From Trichomonas tenax (Eukaryota > Parabasalia > Trichomonadida > Trichomonadidae), in the NCBI GenBank assembly GCA_023091735.1, contig JALKBU010001188.1:1-15152 (forward strand): a stretch of 15,152 bases of DNA, given 5' to 3'. Position numbers and translations under genes: made by a program. The first letter of the stretch is position 1, and each line of letters opens with the position of its first letter. Positions 13,912-15,152 of this stretch are shown here, piece after piece. Below the pieces are notes generated by a model. That model had not been told where the DNA came from, ran no database searches, and saw only the letters and a program-made list of their open reading frames with translations.

Positions 13912-15152
13912 ATGTTGTGCAAAAAGAATTCATTGAAAACCGTCAATCCAACAGAGGTTTTGAACAATCTTAAGTCCGATGATGAGTCTCTCCAGATGTG
14001 GGCCATTGATCAGCTTCCTATGATGAAAATGATTGGTGGACTCAAAGAGAACGCAGATGCTTTCGAATACATCAACGCAATCATACTATCAAAGGATGAT
14101 GACTTCCATCACGCTGTGCAAGATGCATTAGTTCGCGAATTGAAGAAAAGATCGATGACATCTAACGATAGATCGCGTGTTTTGATGCCATTTTTGATAA
14201 AAATGTCTCGCTCTACAGGTGTTTCCACATGGAATGACGTATTACGTGACTTATGTCGTAGTTTTCACGATCCAATTCACCAATCTCTTGCTTTCGACCA
14301 AGTATCACCTATATTCTTACTCGACAGATCTACATTCGGCATAGCCTGTGCAACTGCTATGATAATTGGCCTCTGTGAGGCAGGTGCAATAATGCCAACA
14401 GATTTGATCAATAATCTTGTGATGCGGCCAATTATATTGCAGCCATTACTTCAGGTGTTCTTATTCTCACTGATTTCAACACAATCAGAGTCATTTACTG
14501 AACAAATTTTGAACAAAATCGTTCATTCTCCAATCTCACATTCCTCATTGATAAACGCGGCGATTAACTTGGAAATAATTCCTCCAATACTTCAGAGACA
14601 GATAACAGACACTCTTCGATCTCCTTCACACTCATCAGACATTGCAGCCGTCATTGCCAAAAACTGCTGCATGCTCGTAAACAAAGGATTTGTGAAACCA
14701 AAAACTTTGTTGCAGATAATTTGGAAGTCGAAGATCTTCAACAGCAAGTTTTACGATGTTGTCTCAAACTTCTACATGTCGTTCATAAGAGAGATGAGTA
14801 CAAACGATGCGATAATGTTCCTGAAGAAAATCCATAAAAGCAAATCTCCATATTCAGTGAAACTCGCAAAGAAACTCATTGATGTTGTAGCAAACAGAGA
14901 ATCATGTGACTTCATTGTGCCAATGCTTTGCTCTGATGAGTCTTTCAACCAGTTTGAAGATTGGTGTGACACAGTCTGCCACGTGATGACAAAAGTCAAC
15001 TCAGAATATGCGACAACATTGTCAGAGAATATCATCAGCAGATGCAGAATAGAGATCATTGACGGCCACGATAAGAGCATCAACATCAAAGATATTGATG
15101 CTAGCGACAACGTGAAGAAGCCACAGAAGTCAACAGTCAAAGTCACATCATG
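13912..15152 (+). CDS. Large alpha-helical (possibly HEAT-repeat) protein, 3' end outside the window
   Basis: From ATG 13912 the frame is open for 413 codons to the window edge with no stop; an in-frame TAA at 13882 lies upstream. Base composition and codon use change sharply to coding here. The product is almost entirely helical. The N-terminal part (NPTEVLNNLKSDDESLQMWA, then IDQLPMMKMIGGLKENADAF) recalls the first HEAT repeat of PP2A scaffold (PR65/A) subunits, with a short helix, an acidic turn, and a second helix ending in a Leu-rich patch. Later segments (IMPTDLINNLVMRPI, ILNKIVHSPISHSSLINAAI) keep a two-helix rhythm but no consensus I can name. There are no membrane segments or signal peptide. 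The last visible residues become polar and Lys-rich. It could be a HEAT/armadillo scaffold, an importin-like protein or an unassigned lineage-specific protein. No neighbour suggests a pathway. Confidence 0.7.
   Translation, partial: MLCKKNSLKTVNPTEVLNNLKSDDESLQMWAIDQLPMMKMIGGLKENADAFEYINAIILSKDDDFHHAVQDALVRELKKRSMTSNDRSRVLMPFLIKMSRSTGVSTWNDVLRDLCRSFHDPIHQSLAFDQVSPIFLLDRSTFGIACATAMIIGLCEAGAIMPTDLINNLVMRPIILQPLLQVFLFSLISTQSESFTEQILNKIVHSPISHSSLINAAINLEIIPPILQRQITDTLRSPSHSSDIAAVIAKNCCMLVNKGFVKPKTLLQIIWKSKIFNSKFYDVVSNFYMSFIREMSTNDAIMFLKKIHKSKSPYSVKLAKKLIDVVANRESCDFIVPMLCSDESFNQFEDWCDTVCHVMTKVNSEYATTLSENIISRCRIEIIDGHDKSINIKDIDASDNVKKPQKSTVKVTS

Noticed and set aside
14772..15146. 124-codon minus-strand frame
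   Set aside because: Exact antisense shadow of the strong plus-strand gene from 13912.
1..15152. Spliceosomal introns to explain the broken genes
   Set aside because: No match to the extended Trichomonas intron ends (GTATGT-like donor and ACTAACACACAG acceptor) at any break; the fimbrin breaks are single-base changes.
1..15152. tRNA, rRNA, CRISPR array, complete transposon or viral element
   Set aside because: No cloverleaf, rRNA segment, regular repeat-spacer pattern, transposase core or capsid/polymerase gene seen.

Overview
The window looks like a piece of a parabasalid protist chromosome, most probably Trichomonas or a close relative. The DNA is AT-rich and the genes are intronless. Short gene-free gaps are full of decayed gene fragments. 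Several products resemble large gene families I associate with Trichomonas: Cys/Asn-rich beta-helix proteins, very large surface proteins with repeated beta-rich domains, and one-helix membrane phosphoesterases. The species call is inference; there is no rRNA or other marker in the window.

Five loci look intact, though one is cut by the window end. They are: a membrane-anchored acid-sphingomyelinase/Ppn1-like phosphoesterase (1968-3371, minus); a UAS-UBX protein of the FAF1/FAF2 type (4925-5734, minus); an SLC35F6-like drug/metabolite transporter (9211-10368, minus); a small type I membrane protein (12088-12618, minus); and a long alpha-helical, possibly HEAT-like protein running off the right edge (from 13912, plus).

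Much of the rest is relics. Left to right: an Alba-like gene with three in-frame stops (227-523); a GC-richer relic broken by stops and frameshifts (1165-1766); a surface-protein fragment in two frames (4043-4845); a beta-helix gene with no usable start (5951-7036); a four-CH-domain fimbrin with no ATG, two frameshifts and one nonsense codon (7045-8853); an unidentified helical relic (10991-11261); the C-terminal remnant of a second copy of the transporter (11258-11443); a weak Rpn-like fragment (about 11904-12061); a paralogous fragment of the small membrane protein (12892-13137); and an unidentified fragment (13527-13703).

The most interesting non-coding signal is the octamer ATGTCAAA. It lies upstream of four of the five intact genes and of the Alba-like relic, always in the sense orientation of the gene. 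For four of these five loci the nearest copy is about 35-52 bp from the ATG. It is absent upstream of the fimbrin and beta-helix relics. It is a good candidate for a promoter element.

I see no operon, tRNA, rRNA, CRISPR array or complete mobile element, and no multi-gene system. The genes appear functionally unrelated.
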